Origin: Rhizophagus irregularis
Lineage: Eukaryota; Glomeromycota; Glomeromycetes; Glomerales; Glomeraceae
Length of the DNA stretch: 64,000 nucleotides
NCBI RefSeq assembly: GCF_026210795.1
Contig: NC_089453.1
Span: forward strand, 312,501-376,500
Reading direction: 5' to 3'
A program made the position numbers and the translations under genes. The notes below the pieces were generated by a model. The model saw only the letters and a program-made list of their open reading frames with translations, ran no database searches and was not told the DNA's origin. The stretch's first letter is position 1; each line of letters begins with the position of its first letter. Of this stretch, positions 34,935 through 48,067 are shown piece by piece.

Positions 34935-35830
34935 CAATAAAGAATCGATGATCTTATTTCCGCTCCTAGAAGGTATCATTAATTCTTTGGTTATATTATC
35001 TAATTCTTTAACGACAGACAAATTTTTTCTGTTTCATAAAACCCTAAAGGTTTCTCTTACAAAATTAACCAAGATATTGAACCTTTTATTTCTTGTTAAT
35101 TCTGAAATATTAACAGCTACAAGCTGTCAGCTTAGAATCTTTTGGACAAATTCTTCATCAACGTAATCTATAAGTTCCTTTTGAGATAAACTTCCAGTAG
35201 ATGCTTTATAATTAAATTAATAATTAATACAAACAGTACTATTTGGTTAGTTACGAAACAATTAAATAAATACCTATTTTTTCGTATTTCTTTAAATTCT
35301 TCTACAGAGGTTAAAATAATTTGATAAACTTGTTTCTGAAATCTATAAAAAATTTTCAGGTTTTTTTGAGGTAGCTTTTAGCTTCGTTTGAATGTATTTT
35401 AATTTTGAAAATTTTTGTTATCAACTCATCAAAAACTTCACCACGTGGACTTCTTGCACGTAAAAAAAGACACTTGACACTTTCGTTCTATAGACGAATT
35501 TTATCCTAAAATATTAAAAATACATTATTTAAAAGATTTAGACATAATAAATATTATCATATTAATTTAATACTTACGTCTGTAATTTTACTAGATGATA
35601 AGATAGCAACATCCGTTTTGTTCATTTCTAGTGCCAATCTTAAAATTTCTGGATGGTCGACAATTTTAACTTATAAGAGAGAAAAAAATTATGTTTAATA
35701 AAAAAAAACTAAAAAAAATGAACATTTCTATATGATTTTACCAATTTAGTACAGTGAGCATTGAAGTTCCAGTCTGAATTCCAAGTTCCTAAGAAAAAAG
35801 TAAAAGGAATATTAGTATGATAATATTCCT
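34935..35830 (-). pseudogene. Decayed intron-containing gene, family unknown
   Basis: Minus-strand blocks look like exons separated by short introns: TWNSDWNFNAHCTKL (about 35800-35745), VKIVDHPEILRLALEMNKTD with SSSKITD and a gtaagt donor (about 35670-35580), CLFLRARSPRGEVFDELIT after an in-frame TAG (about 35510-35400), FYRFQKQVYQIILTSVEEF (about 35345-35285), and STGSLSQKELIDYVDEEFV with stops into VVKELDNITKELMIPSRSG and a gtaagt donor (about 35200-34937). At least three stops fall inside blocks. I could not assign a family. Confidence 0.5.
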
Positions 35831-36202
35831 AAAAAAATTGACTATACTTTTCTTTTAATTCATATTTTTCCAAGATATTGGTATCTAAAATAATAAATTT
35901 TAGATTTAAGAAGTTGCTTTTAAAGAAAAATAATAAAAAGAAATATTAATAACCTTCTAAACCAAATATTTTTTTTTTAATAAAATGGCCTGTTGTTAAA
36001 AAAATATAACAGTAAAGGCCAAAAAAAAATTTTTATTGAATAAACCGGTTTGTTACAAACCAAAAAAAAATATTTTATTTTTTTCTTTCAATAAAACGGT
36101 CTATTAAAAGTCAAAAAATTGAAAAAAAATTATCTATTATCAATCAAATTAGCTGTCAATTACGTATTTTTAAAAATTTATGTATTATACTATGCTTATT
36201 AG

Positions 36203-36286
36203 GGAATTCCAAGGCATTATGCTGTTAATTAGTAGAAAATCGCTGGAATTCCAAGGCGGTATGCTGCTAATTAGTAGAAGACTGCT
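36203..36286. repeat. 42-bp direct duplication
   Basis: Two adjacent copies (36203-36244 and 36245-36286) of ggaattccaaggcattatg...agtagaaaatcgct differ at five positions, followed by the start of a third (ggaatt). Confidence 0.9.
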
Positions 36287-36549
36287 GGAATTATATATAT
36301 ATATATATTTTATTAAAAAATATTGTTGACTATGCAAATTAAAATATATGACATATATAAAAATGATTGTTATTACACAAACTATATATATAACCTTTTA
36401 AAAAATCTTAAAATCTATGCAAATGAAATTTTATGACTTTTGGAAATTTTACTACTAATATGGTTAAGCAAACTTACATGTGACTTTTATATGTATTTTT
36501 CGGGATCCTGGTAATTGTATGCTATTTTTTTTTATATTATTGTTACAAC

Positions 36550-37242
36550 TAAAGTTACCTGCCAAAATTAGGGAGTTTCGGCATGTCGAAATTGTTGAAA
36601 CTATTTCAATATTTCAACATTGGCCCTCTGATTTGTTGAAATGCCAAAATAGTTTTGACATGTCAAAATTGTCAAAATCTAAAAATATTGCGTTTCACTT
36701 AATAACTTGGCATCCAATGATCGTAGAAAGATGCACCATAGCTCGTTGGAATCGCTACATAATGACGAGTCGAATGGTGGTTAGATCGTCTTTCTACGAT
36801 CACTGGATGCCGAGATATTGAGCAAAACGTTAAAAATTAGCATTTTGTATTTTGCGATACTGCGTCATTTGACATTTCGCTCAATATCTCGGCATTCAGT
36901 GATCATAAAAAGATGATCTAACCACCATTCGACTCGTCGTTATGTGATGATTCCAACAAGCTATGGTGCATCTTTTTACAACTATTGGATGCCGAGTTAT
37001 TAAGTTAGCACAGTATCGCAATATACAAAATACTGATTTTTGACATTTCACTTAATATCTCGGCATCCAGTAATCATAGAAAGACGATCTAGCCACTATT
37101 CAACTCATCGTTATATGACGATTCCAGCGAGCTATGGTGCATCTTTCTACGATCATTGGATGCTGAGTTATTAAGCGAAATGTAATATTTTTAGATTTTG
37201 ACATTTCAACAATAGCTTGTAGAGTTTTGGCAGGCAATTTTA
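36550..37242. mobile_element. hAT-like element with three palindromic modules, 693 bp
   Basis: The ends taaagttacctgccaaaa and ttttggcaggcaatttta are inverted with few mismatches. An exact 8-bp duplication gttacaac lies at 36542-36549 and 37243-37250. The ends resemble those at 19694 (taaggttgcctgcc). The interior has three palindromic modules (about 36701-36823, 36885-37010 and 37058-37170), each bounded by ctcggcatccagtgatcgt-type arms with a centre near attcgactcgtcgttatg, the same module seen in the TA-flanked element at 5123-6082. Confidence 0.9.
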
Positions 37243-37250
37243 GTTACAAC

Positions 37251-39546
37251 ACTTTCAAAAAATTAATAATAATTTGCAAACTAATGCTAAGAATTTGTGT
37301 AATGTATTCAGATTGAAAAATTAAATAAGAATACATATACTAAAACTTCCACCATTTGAAATTAATTTATGGGTTACTCCTCATAAAAATAGAAAGAGAT
37401 CATAATAACATGTGGAGTAAAAGCAAGAGAAAACATTAGAATTATATAAAACAAGTAGTTTTAAATGTATAAAATACATGAAAACATAATTTTAAGTATT
37501 CATATTTATTAAAATAATGTAGTATATGACTTGAAATTCTTGCATACATATATATACATACCTGTCAAATTTGATGTTGTCTCAAAGTAAAGTTTAAACA
37601 AATAAATAAATTTCTCAATTTTTTTTTATTTTTTTTATCTTTGATATTTAAGGATTTATCATATGAATTTTGGTACTACAGCATGATGATCTGCAGTTTT
37701 TATAGCTCATAAAATTTAACCAATTTTGGCATTTTTATAATAACTTCGCCCTGAATTTATATAGTAATTTTCTATCGTTTATAAGTGGATTGGCTCTTAA
37801 TAAAAAAATAAATTTAATAATAGTGAGTCTATAGATAGGCATTTAATAAAGAAAATAGTAGTAGTTATAAAAGTGAAAATAAAAATAAAAGCAAAGATAA
37901 AATTAGATATTTGGAATTTTAATTAATTTTTTTATTTTTAATTGAAGAATTTATTTTAAATTTCCTTTTTAAATTTTTTCTTAAATTAGTAAACTTTTTT
38001 ATTTTATTTTCTTTATACAGTTAACTTTTAATAAATACATTTCTTTTAGAGCTATATATATAATTTTATTTAAAAGGACATACAATTATAGAAAGTAAAT
38101 TATTAGAGATTATATAAGTTAAATTCAAAATAAAGGATGCATTTAGAAAGTATATATAATAAATACATTAGTACTTGATTTTATAATTTTATTTTTACTT
38201 TTATTTTTAATTTTATTTTTAATTTTATTTTTATTTTGTTTTATATTTTTATCTTTAATTTTAATTTATTTTTTTTAGTTTTATATATTTATTTTTAGAT
38301 ATGATATTACTAAATTTTGCTACAGATAATTCTTATTATATTAGTATTAGCAAATATTAATAAATAAAATTTTTTAATATTTTTAATTTTGCTTAAAATT
38401 CTATTTTAATTCTAGTAAAATAGTAATTACCAGTAGTAATATTTAACAATACTTTTTATTTCTGGTTTATTTAATTTTATTTAATTTTATTATTAATTTT
38501 TATTTGTTTTAATTTTACATATTTTTATTTTTAATTTTCATTTATTAAATTTTATTTTTGAAATTAATCTTATATATTTCAGTTTCAATTATTTTTAATT
38601 TTAGAAATAATTATTAGAAATATTAAAATTAATATAATGTATTTTTCCATTTACAATAAAAATTTCAATCAATTAAAACTATATGTAAAATTATTTTTAT
38701 ATGTAATTTTTTTAAAAAAGAATTCAATTAAAATTTTTTTATATAAAATTTTTTAAATTTTTAAATTATCTGAGTGAAATCATCCAAGTAATTTTTCATT
38801 TAAAGAAAAAATTGATAATAATCTTCTACTTAATTATTATACTATATTACATTTTTTTATTTAGTAATATAAATAATGTATTATTTATATATAACTGATA
38901 TTTTTATATTTGTTTACTTATAGTATAATTAACTAATAAATATATCAGATATTGTTTGATTATTTATTTTATTATCAAATTTTTAATTATTCCAGTAATA
39001 ATAATAGCTCATTGCTCTCGGTAAATTATCAGTATAATTAGTATAATTAATAATTTTGATTTTATAATCAAATTACCTACATAGTACATAGTATAGTACA
39101 TACTTATTTTATATTGTGTAACTGGTTTTATTTTTGTTGCGTAAAAACCAGTACTATATTCCATGGAATTTTTGTATTTTTGTTATTTAGCCTATGATTA
39201 AGAAAAGTCTATATATTTGTTAAATAATATCAAATAATATTAAATAATGGTTTTAATGGTAAGTTTTGGAAACACATCATATACATTTCATACTTTTAAA
39301 GATTGTTTTATTGAAAAAAAAAAATTAATTAAATGATTTTATTTATAATACTATAATGTAAAAATTTTTTTATTTCATTTTTCAAGATGAATTCATTCAG
39401 ATTTTTGAGCCGGTAATCATATTGATTACTTGATACTTGATCCGTAAAATGAAAAGTTTCCAGACAATGATTTGCGATAGGAAGTACCAATTAAATTTGA
39501 TTATCTCATCTATTTTAAGGGAAAAAAATTTTTTTTAGCAATTAGC
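37251..39546. other. AT-rich desert
   Basis: No gene. Long runs of attttattttta (38170-38300 and 38460-38560) and short palindromic AT sequence only. Confidence 0.6.
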
Positions 39547-40208
39547 ACGCGTAAATTTGGCGTAAAAGAACAAAAAAAAATATGAGTTCTTTATACTCAG
39601 AGTACCAATAATAAAGAATAAATTAGTGCAAAACGAGTGACCTAACTCGTGGTACAGTATTTAATATTTTTAATATTTTTTAATATATGATATATTGAAG
39701 ATCAAAATCGCGTCATACATCATTAAATATCAGATCGAGCTGCTAAGAAAAAAAATTGGGAAACTAGGAGGAGGATACATTTTGACTCTTTTTACGCGCC
39801 AACCTTATTTTTAAGCTTAAAATTCAAAATAACTAAATTTCCTAAATTTGGTATTTCAGAATCGCATTATTTTGATCTCTTTTTTTCGATTTGTTTCGCC
39901 ACGTTTTCGTAAACCATAAATAGTTATAAATCGCGTCGCGTTTATTTTATTTGCTCAAAACACATTTTTTTAAACTCACATGTATATGTATATCGATTTA
40001 AAACTCTGTCATACCGCATAATTTTTAATTTAACTTATTTGGCCTGACGTCAAAACATTCAAAACATTTAACAAGTCCTACCAATCAGTTACGTGACCCT
40101 GCTTACATCATGTGTTCATCATGATAAAGTATAAATGAACGACCTCTTCTTTTATCCGTTCTCAATTTTTTTCCAAAAAATTTCTTCGAAAAAAAAATCA
40201 CGAAAACG
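39547..40208 (+). promoter_or_regulatory. RNR2 promoter with MCB-, E2F- and SCB-like sites
   Basis: ACGCGT, the MluI cell-cycle box bound by MBF in yeasts, is at 39547-39552. Further CG-containing matches in this otherwise AT-rich stretch are tttggcg just after it (about 39557), acgcgcc at 39794-39800, cgcgtcgcg near 39930, and cacgaaaa about 10 bp before the ATG. CCAAT is at 40081-40085 and TATAAA at 40130-40135. Ribonucleotide reductase genes are classical G1/S targets of MBF-type factors, so S-phase regulation is likely; this is inference from motifs. Confidence 0.55.
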
Positions 40209-41617
40209 ATGACTACCAAATTTCATAAGACACAAAATATGATTGTAACTATCGAAGATAAGACTTTGCAAAAAAATCCTCCTAAAGATAGAAGGGGCTC
40301 AGCGAGCAAAAAAGTGTCTATTAGAGATAATAACCCTAATAAAGAAAATGTTACTAAAGAAAATGTTACTAATAAGGGTAATAAAAATAAAAAGGACGAA
40401 AAGAAAGAAGAAGTCGCTATGGTTAATTCGCAAAGACATGTTGTTGATATCGAAGATGAACCTTTATTAAAACCAAATCCTAGAAGATTCGTTTTATTCC
40501 CTATACAGTTTCATGAGGTACGTATTTATTATTTATGAATCAAAATCTTGCTATCTTGCTATTGAGATGAGGTGCGCAAAATTGTAACCGTAATCATCAA
40601 ATATTGTGTAGATCTGGCAAATGTACAAAAAGGCCGAAGCTTCATTTTGGACTGTTGAGGAAGTTGACCTTTCCAAGGATATGAATGATTGGGAGTATAA
40701 ACTTAACGATGAAGAAAAATTCTTTATTTCTCACGTTTTGGCCTTCTTTGCCGCCTCGGATGGTATTGTCAATGAAAATTTAGTGGAACGTTTTAGTAAT
40801 GAAGTCCAAATTCCAGAAGCAAGATGTTTTTATGGATTTCAGATCATGATCGAAAATATCCATTCAGAAATGTACTCCCTCTTGATTGATTCTTATATCA
40901 AGGAGCCATCTCAAAGAGAATACCTATTCGATGCCATTGAGAATAGTAAGTGTTGTTTGTTGAGATTTTTAAAAATTTATAGTTTGTCTGACTAATTATT
41001 CAATCAATCTTTTTTTGTTTATAGTCCCTTGCATTCGAAAAAAAGCGGATTGGGCTCTTCGATGGATTTCCGATAAGGAATCTTCATTTGCTGAACGTCT
41101 TGTAGCGTTTGCCGCTGTTGAAGGAATATTCTTTTCTGGAGCTTTCGCGTCAATCTTTTGGTTAAAGAAAAGAGGAATGATGCCAGGATTAACTTTTTCC
41201 AACGAACTAATTTCTCGAGATGAAGGATTGCATTGTGATTTTGCATGTCTCTTATTCACTCATCTTCGTGCACGACCTCCAACAAAAACTGTAGAAGCTA
41301 TTATAGCGGAAGCGGTTACAATAGAACAAGAATTTTTAACAGAAGCATTACCAGTTAATTTAATTGGTATGAACGCGAATTTAATGAAAAAATATATTGA
41401 ATTTGTAGCTGATAGATTATTAGTGGCACTTGGTGGAGCAAAATTGTATAATTCAGAGAATCCTTTTGATTTTATGGATTTAATTAGTTTACAAGGTAAA
41501 ACAAATTTCTTTGAAAAACGCGTATCAGATTATCAAAAAGCTGGAGTTATGAGTAACAGAGCATCTGTCGGATGTAATCCCGCCGATAATATTTTTACTC
41601 TTGACGCTGATTTCTAG
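40209..41617 (+). CDS. RNR2: Ribonucleotide reductase small subunit R2 (411 aa, 3 exons)
   Basis: Exons are 40209-40517, 40612-40945 and 41025-41617, with GT-AG junctions and matching phases, giving 411 residues. The protein forms the R2 half of class I ribonucleotide reductase, which makes dNTPs in the cytosol. Residues 1-75 are a Lys/Asn-rich variable N-terminus. The core starts at [20 protein letters not shown] and [19 protein letters not shown]. Di-iron ligands by motif are Asp153 ([10 protein letters not shown]), Glu184 and His187 (ENIHSEMY), Glu247 (VEGIFFSG), and Glu281 and His284 (RDEGLHC). The radical tyrosine is Tyr191. The C-terminus NIFTLDADF is the conserved tail that docks on the large subunit. 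Nothing is missing, so it should be an active R2 rather than an Rnr4-like inactive paralogue. Confidence 0.98.
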
Positions 41618-42620
41618 TGATATGGTAAAAAGTCGATAAAAAATTCGATTATCAAGTTTGGTAAGGTGGGATTATTCTTTATTAATTATTACTACTAGTC
41701 TTATGTATTATTATTATTATTATAGGGAAGGGAATTATTATTATGTATGTATGTAAAAAAAAAAAAAAAATGATTCATTAGAATTTTTTAATTAGTAGTT
41801 ATTAGTAATTATTTCTCGAAGTTGTGATTTGTTGTTTTTTTTAATAAATTTGATTCTTGGAGGAAAAAAGAGTATTTTTACGTGTCTTCTTTTTATAACA
41901 ATATATACACGATAGTAGATGACACATATTGACAATGACTATATTAAAAATATAAATAAATAATTTTATTATGGAAAACCATTCTTTTATTTTCTTATCT
42001 TTTTTTTTTTTTTTTTTTTTAACAAAATGACTTTATGCTCATTTACAAAAAAGAAAATATATATGCAAGACCGAAAGAATATGCAAAGAAAAAAATAAAA
42101 AATAGGTGATAATATATAATAAAATATTTATAAAAAAACAAAAAAAAATATATCTAAACAGGAAAAGAAAATTCAAGAAAAAAAGAAACTGTACAAGTGT
42201 TAATAAAAAAAAATAATACGTTATAATCCATTCACACAATTTTTTACAAAGGGAATATTGTTTTTTTTCAAAAAAAAAATATATGTAAAAAAAGAAAAAG
42301 ATAACGCAAACAAGAAAACTATGCACAAATAACAGATACTCTTAAATAACTACATTATGTATAAAAAAATATTATATATATATATAAGCATAAAAGAAAA
42401 AAATTATTATACTAGAGTTTTTTTTCACTGTTTTTTTTTTGTCTCTACATGATTAATTCCCAAAATATTTTTTTTGTAAAGATAATAATTAGTCAATCAT
42501 CGTAAAGTCTACTATATATATATATATAAACAAGAAACTATTTACTGAAATATGTAATTACTAAAAAAGGGTCCAAAAATTAAAAAAAAAATAAAAATAA
42601 ATATTCACAAATCACATCCT
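41618..42620. other. RNR2 3' region and convergent intergenic DNA
   Basis: RNR2 and the minus-strand gene ending at 42621 converge here. An aataaa at about 41842 and poly-A/poly-T tracts (41757-41770, 42001-42020) could serve as 3'-end signals. No ORF is credible; the long Phe/Tyr-rich minus-strand frame at 42039-42326 is translated homopolymer. Confidence 0.5.
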
Positions 42621-45600
42621 TCAATAATATGCTCTTTGAACTGGTGGTGGACCACCTATATGACCTCCCGGGACTCCATTCGGATGATGATGTACACTAC
42701 TTCCATACCCATTTGGCTGAGATTGTTGATCTAAAAATCTCGTTAATGGTTCTCTTAAAATATTACTTGTTGGTGGATTATTATTTATGGGTGGACCAAC
42801 AGGATCTGAAGGTGTTGAATGGTGATGATGGTGGTGATGATGATGTGATGTTGATATTCCTGACATACGATTTGATCCACTTTGTGGTGGTCCTTGATGG
42901 TAATGATTTGCAGGTGGACCTTGTGGAGGTTGCCGTGAAGGATTATTCATCACGGGAGATTGAGGAGGTATCTGTGGTGAAGCTGATTTCCCGGAGTATT
43001 GATGATGTTGGACCAACGGAGGAGCTGACATATATACAGAAGAAGGTTGTGGAGGTTGTGATACTGGATGATAATGATGTGAATGTCCATGATGTGCATG
43101 GTTTTGATGTTCTGACGGATAATGATGATGATGATGTGGTGCATGCGTATTTGAAACATGATGATGATGTGGTGTAGATTGAATTGGAGGTAAAGCTGTT
43201 GGTGCCCTTGAAGTTGAAGGTGGTGTAGTATTTAAACCATTTGATATTGATACATGCTGTCGTGATGGATGTTGATTAGCAGGTAATATATTCGGTAAAG
43301 ACGAATGCTTTTGTGTTGGAGCAGAAGTATTTGGAGGTAATAAATTAGGATTAGGTAAATTGGGTGAACTCATTGAATGACGATGAGATGTATTTGATTG
43401 TGGTTGTAGTAGTTGTTGTTGATGTTCTTCTATTGGCGGTGGTGGACCATTAACATGGGTTGAAGGATAACCATGTGAACCATTACGTGATCCTGCATTA
43501 ACACTTAAATGTGAATGCATGGATGGTTCTGATACTCTACGTGGTGGAACTCCTGAATTTGCAGACTATTCATATATATAATTCAGTAATCTAATATTGA
43601 TTAATTTTTAAAAAAATGTTGATATATAGTATTAAGTATTATTAATATACCTCTGAAGAATGAATATATCCTGTATTTGGTTGTATTGGAGGGTAACCGG
43701 GATGTTGTGGTTCACGAGAATTATACATATTACCATTTACTTGTGGTTGATGATGGGATACCATCGGCGGATTTAACATCCCATGTTCATTCAATGGAGG
43801 AGAACCATTTGGTATGATTTGTCTATTTGGTATGTTCTGTGGAGGTTGTGACTGTAAGGGACCATCTTTACTTTTGGCATTTTCCTGTTAAATTGAATTT
43901 CAAAAAAAAAGATACGGTAAAAAAATATTTTAATAAAAGGTTGTATGTACAAATCCAACGATTATCTCGTCAAATTTTCAAACAAAAAAAAAATAAAAAA
44001 TAAAAAAATAAAAAAAAGAAAAGAAAAGAAAAATAAGAAGAAAAAAAACAATATAATTAATAATAATGAAAAGAAAAAAGATTACGGACGTTCGTATAAA
44101 TCATGTAAGAGATATAAGCGTGCGGGGCATTCCGTTTCATTTTCGGATCATGCTTCTGTTGCAAAAATGAATTGATCGATCACATATCGTTTCAAAGAAT
44201 GAAAAAAAGAAACGACAGATAGGGACAAAAAAAAGGGTAAAAAAAAGTTATAATTAATAAAGTGATACACGTACCATATTATAATATTTCTTACTAAACG
44301 CGCTGTTTTGTCCACGTAATGGTGGCATTTGATGTTGTTGCATCATTGGAGGAGGTTGTTGTGAAGGTTGTGGGGGAACATCCTAATAATTAATCAAGAC
44401 AAATAATAATTAATAAAGACAAGTTTTTTTTTAAAAAAAAAAATCGGCGAATTATTAAAATTATAAAGGAGATGTTACCGTATGGGTTCCTATCATTCCA
44501 CCAACTCCTGCACCATGTCCATGTGAATAACCATTAGGAACGTGGACGGGTGGTCCATTTGGGGGAGAAGGAGCTTTATTTGATTGATAATTTAATTTTT
44601 GTGGGTCACCATGAAATGAGGGTGAACCTCCACTCTTCGGTATTGGTACCGAATGATTGTTCATATAACGATTATTGGAAACTGAAATTTCAGACTGTGG
44701 CGGTGGGACATTGTGCGGTGTTCGATATGATTGTGAATGTTGTGAATGTTGTGTATGTTGTTGTGTACGATTCCAATCCATATGATTTGTACTAACTATT
44801 TAAATTATATAATTTTGTTTAAAACATCATAATAATTAACATTAACTGATAATCATCATTTTTGATAACAAACCTTGCATCGGAGTGGATATTGGGGCTA
44901 TTGGGGTTACAATTGGAGCTATTGGGGTTATTGGAGTTATTATACGATTTGTATTTTTCTCTTCACCTAATTGTTCTCGTAAGTCGTTCAATTTTGGAGC
45001 ACTAGCAAGTGAATATTGACTTGGATGATGTAACTTTGGCCTTGCTGCTATTAAAATCACATGACATTTTTAGTAATAATTATATAATATATAAATATAT
45101 ATTAAAATAAGGAAAAAAAAAAATCATACTGTATTCGTTCGAATCGGAAGGTCTACGTTTCTGAGGGCTTCCTCTCTTTTGTATCATTTTTGGATCCCGC
45201 ATTTTTGGATTAGAATTTGTATTCACAACCAATGGTATTGGACCACTCTATTTTTTAAGAAGTACGCGAGAGAATCACGTGAGTCTCCATATCAAAATGG
45301 ATCAAAAAAAGATTACATTATTTTTTTTATATCTTTTATAACTTACGGATGGTGGTCTTTTTACATGATTATGTTTTCTATAACTTGATGAATTATAAGG
45401 ATTATTATTGTAGTCTACAATTTGTTGATTCTGAACCTGATTATCATGCGCATTTATATCACCATTTCTAATATCTTCTGAATATGTATCATGATGATGA
45501 TGCTGATATTTTTGTTGTGATGTAACCTAAAACAATTAAGATGATTAAGATAAATAAGATGAATAAGATGAATGAGGAATTGAATGAGAATTGAATGAAA

Positions 45601-46642
45601 ATGATTGAAAATGATTGAAATAATTTAAGATAATGAAAATAATTGAAATAATAAAAGATAATGACTATTATTAAAACGCGAAAAGCACAAATATTAATTA
45701 TAGATATTAACCATTGATGATCCGCTTGAAATTGAATGACCAGACTCTGATGAAGTAGATTCGTCACCTAAATTTTGAATTTTATAAATGTGAATTGATC
45801 GAATTAATCGAATTAATCAAAAAATTGAAAAAGGTAATTTTGATCAAAGAAATTCTATATATATATTTATATTTTACTAACCACACATTAATGATTTAAT
45901 TGACATGGAATTACTTTTTGCTCTAGGTCTTTGCTAAAAAAAAAAGTTAAAAGGAATTAAATCAAAATTAATCAAATTAAAAATAACAACAATTCAAATT
46001 ATCAAAAGAACTCACTTCAATTTGTTGTGAATTTGGTTTTATAGTATTATTATTATTATTATGATGATTATTATTATTATTTGATATGCTAGATAATGAA
46101 GAAATTGTTGTAGCAGCTTCTACATCAGACATTTGTTGTTCATTATCTTTTTGGGGATAATGATCCCTATAATGAGAATTTAAAGGAGGAGACTGTGTAG
46201 TATTCTGATTAGGATTAGACAATGATAATAATATTGAACCAGCTTCTAACTGTTCCTGTTGATGATGTTGTTGATGATGATGCTGTTGTTGTTGATTACG
46301 AGAAGGTTGTAGTTGTGGAATATGTGGTTGTTGTTGATATTGATGCGAACGATAATATTCACGGTTCTGTTGTTCATTTGAATAAGAACCACCATAACTT
46401 CCTATATTATTACCACCGTTACCAGAACTTTGGTTATATTGTGGTGGTGGAGGTGGTTGTGAATGTTGAGAAGAAGACGCGTGTTGTTGAGTAAGAACGT
46501 GAGAAGAAGGACCGTCATCAGACAACAAGTTCTTCAGGCTACAAGCACCAGAAGTTGATTGTTGGTGGTGGTGGTCTGAAACGTTCGAGACAGCCGAACT
46601 ATCGTTCATAACGTGTGATATTGAAGTTTTACGAGAGGCCAT
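42621..46642 (-). CDS. 936-aa disordered His/Gln/Pro/Asn-rich protein, 10 exons, function unknown
   Basis: Exons, in order, are 46642-46016, 45933-45882, 45767-45712, 45526-45347, 45247-45130, 45047-44874, 44795-44479, 44382-44275, 43884-43651 and 43565-42621. Every junction is GT-AG and phases agree through all nine introns, which strongly supports a real gene. The product is almost wholly low complexity: Gln/His runs in exons 1, 4 and 10, Asn runs at the end of exon 1, Pro-Pro segments from exon 7 on, a Thr-Pro-Ile repeat in exon 6, and a ten-His run near the C-terminus. Basic patches KRGSPQKRRPSDSNEY and PPRRVSEPS could be nuclear signals or phosphosites. Short hydrophobic motifs recur near the N-terminus: SISHVMND, SLKNLLSDD, SILLSLSN, SIKSLMCG. 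Composition suggests a nuclear regulatory or RNA-granule protein, but no domain is recognised and no function should be assumed. Confidence 0.88.
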
Positions 46643-48035
46643 ATTTATTTTATTTCTTTTTTTTTATTGCGTGTATATATTAAAGTGAAAAATGCGAGAA
46701 AAAATAATAATTTCCTTTTTTTTTAAAAAAAAAAAATATGAATATTTTTTATAAACCTTTTTATTATAAAAAAAAAAATTAACAAGTCAACATTTCAAGA
46801 AAAAATGAAGAAGAAAAGAAGAAAAGAAAAACAAAATTTTTCTTTTTTTTTTTTATATTTCCAAATGTTTAAAATATAAAAAAAACAGTAAGGAAAAGGT
46901 AAAAAAAAAAAAAAAAAGTAAAAAGAAACACAACACACGAAAAGTTCAAGACGATGGTTTTTTTTTTTTTTACAATATAAAAAAAAAGACCAAATTAAAT
47001 ATAAGTTTTATTATAAAATTTTTTTCAAATATAAACTGTATAAAAAAAAAAAATTTTGTTGTGTATATAAATTATTATTATTATTATTGTTATTTTTTTT
47101 AAAAAAAAAATAAATAAATAAATAAATAAATTATAATTATAATAATATAAATAAAAAAAAAAAAATTAAATTTTTTTTTATACGATTTGCTGTAAGATGT
47201 ATAAATAAATCTAATCAAGCATCAAAAAAAAAAAAAAAAAAAAAAATGAAAATGGCGTGGTAAATTACATTATTGTAATTAAAGTAAACAGCATATATAT
47301 ATATTATGGGTTATCTTTTTGAAGCACAAGAATATAAGAAGAAGAAAAAAAAAAAAAAAAGGTTAAAGTATATTCTACATACATAATATGAAGGTAGATC
47401 ATACATGATAACTGACTGCCATTATTTATAGCAATATGATTATATAATTATATATAAATATAAATAAGATGTCATAGGAAAAATTTACCTTCTTGACCCT
47501 TTTGGTATCCAATTCCTTTGAAGGTACTTTTGACCCAACAAAATCCTTATACATGCATTATGACAATCCTATTATATTTATTTATATATATATTATGGTA
47601 AGTAAATATGCTCGACATGATACATAAAAAAAAAAAGTTTGAATTTTTTTTTGATGCAAATGATGCAAATTATGCAAATTATGCAAATGTAAAGTTATGC
47701 AAAATGCAAAATGCAAGGAAAAAAAAAAAAAAAAAAAAAGAATGCAAAACTTTTTAGGCCCCACACATAAGAATATAGCCCATATTAGCCGCCACACACA
47801 AAGGAAAAAAAAAAGTTTAATAGTATGCGCATTTACATTCTTTGCATCTTCTGCATCATGTTTTTTTATAAATAAAATTTGAAATGTAAATGTCAATGTA
47901 CTTCTTGTTGTTGTTACAAAACTGTAAATATATTTATTGTACTTAAAAAAACTTTAGGTTTATTATGTCTGTGTAATAAATAAAGTGAGATATTTTTTGT
48001 AATTTTCTCATTTTAGACTTTAACTTCATAATTCA

Positions 48036-48067
<32 letters not shown>

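Noticed and set aside
40996-41259. Two minus-strand ORFs over RNR2 exon 3
   Set aside because: They overlap a fully supported RNR2 exon and have no independent feature.
42629-43177. Asp/Val-rich 182-residue plus-strand ORF
   Set aside because: It is the antisense shadow of the His/Pro-rich last exon of the minus-strand gene, which has nine consistent splice junctions.
46222-46494. Val/Asp-rich plus-strand ORF
   Set aside because: Antisense of the Gln/His-rich first exon (46016-46642).
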